Shown here in pieces: positions 37,617-37,920 of a DNA stretch of 37,920 nucleotides (position 1 is its first letter; each line of letters starts with the position of its first letter). A model generated the notes under the pieces. That model was not told where the DNA came from. It did no database searches and saw nothing but the letters and a program-made list of their open reading frames with translations. Position numbers and translations under genes: made by a program. Source of the stretch: a virus; IMG/VR virus record IMGVR_UViG_3300046170_000096, positions 1-37,920 of that record. One strand, 5' to 3'.

Positions 37617-37920
37617 ATGCCAAATACACATGAAATAAGGTTAAACTGTTATTAATTGGATAGGGTTATATAAGTAAATGCTAGGGTTAAATGGCTTGAT
37701 ATATGAGCTTATTACATAATATTATAATAAACAGATCATTTTCTTATAAAGCAGCTTAACAAGGGCTAATAACGGCACAAAACAAGCAATAAATAAACAA
37801 AATCCGTACAGTAAGCGTACAAACAAGCAATAAATGGCTAAATATAAGGGTTAACTACTGCCTAACTAATGCAAATACAGGCACAACACAGGCAGACCCA
37901 CCCCCATTGACTGTTAGAAA
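37617..37920. other. non-coding right end with short repeats
   Basis: No convincing gene occurs in these 304 bp. AAACAAGCAATAAAT is repeated exactly at 37780-37794 and 37821-37835, 41 bp apart. AGGGTTA recurs at about 37663, 37683 and 37847, with AGGGCTA near 37762. CGTAC occurs twice between them (about 37804-37820). The region could hold packaging, origin or regulatory signals. I see no terminal repeat shared with the left end. Confidence 0.5.

Noticed and set aside
1-37920. Direct terminal repeats or flanking attL/attR of an integrated prophage
   Set aside because: I found no sequence shared between the two edges and no bacterial genes. The tRNA and integrase lie in the interior, so this is a phage genome map rather than a prophage with host flanks.
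1-37920. T7-like phage assignment
   Set aside because: No phage RNA polymerase or DNA polymerase gene is present, and the portal, hub and switch are P22/SU10/lambda-like.

Overview
The window is one AT-rich, gene-dense temperate tailed-phage genome, or nearly all of one. The structural genes indicate a short-tailed (podovirus-type) virion: terminase, a large P22-like portal, scaffold, an SU10-type major capsid protein, an adaptor, a P22 gp10-like hub, three consecutive ejection-type proteins and a long fibre cluster. There is no tape measure, tail sheath, T7-type RNA polymerase or DNA polymerase. Base composition, the 'TLTNKT'-style fibre repeats, a gene-transfer-agent-type 3TM holin and several small conserved marine-phage families suggest an AT-rich marine alphaproteobacterial host, perhaps SAR11-like. 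The host assignment is inference.

Layout. 1-6.7 kb (+): terminase large subunit, portal, scaffold, major capsid protein, then a strong terminator. 6.8-15.3 kb (+): connector, hub, acetyltransferase-like protein and ejection proteins. 15.3-21.7 kb (+): fibre and adhesin genes with small partners. 21.7-25.8 kb (+): small membrane proteins, a metallophosphoesterase, a MazG-like protein, GH24-type endolysin, 3TM holin and conserved small proteins. At 25.84-25.91 kb a complete tRNA-Val-like gene (-) abuts the last of these. It is followed by helically phased 10-bp repeats between two identical 18-bp repeats, then integrase and excisionase: a probable attP region. 27.4-30.6 kb (-): unknown genes, HNH nuclease, a DIPF-tailed small protein, ERF annealase and a PD-(D/E)XK nuclease. 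30.7-31.9 kb: a lambda-like switch, with a repressor gene flanked by two matching operator/promoters and a divergent LexA-type DNA-binding protein. 31.9-33.3 kb (+): replication-initiator-like gene with internal 7-bp iterons, a mini zinc ribbon and an unknown protein. 33.8-34.1 kb: non-coding region with a perfect DnaA box and paired repeats. 34.2-35.1 kb (+): small genes and the terminase small subunit. 35.1-37.6 kb: small genes on both strands, most preceded by the same GGAGTGTA leader. 37.6-37.9 kb: non-coding.

How the parts fit. The repressor probably binds TTGTCAA-N6-TTGACAA sites overlapping the -35 boxes of a leftward promoter (recombination and excision genes) and a rightward promoter (LexA-like and replication genes). 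Integrase and excisionase would act at the tRNA-proximal region. ERF, the nuclease and the DIPF-tailed protein form a recombination module.

Data caution. At least nine single-base frame breaks, mostly at short homopolymers and mostly insertions, interrupt otherwise continuous genes (hub, second ejection protein, fibre, nuclease, repressor, LexA-like). I annotate these as single frameshifted genes and favour sequencing or assembly error.
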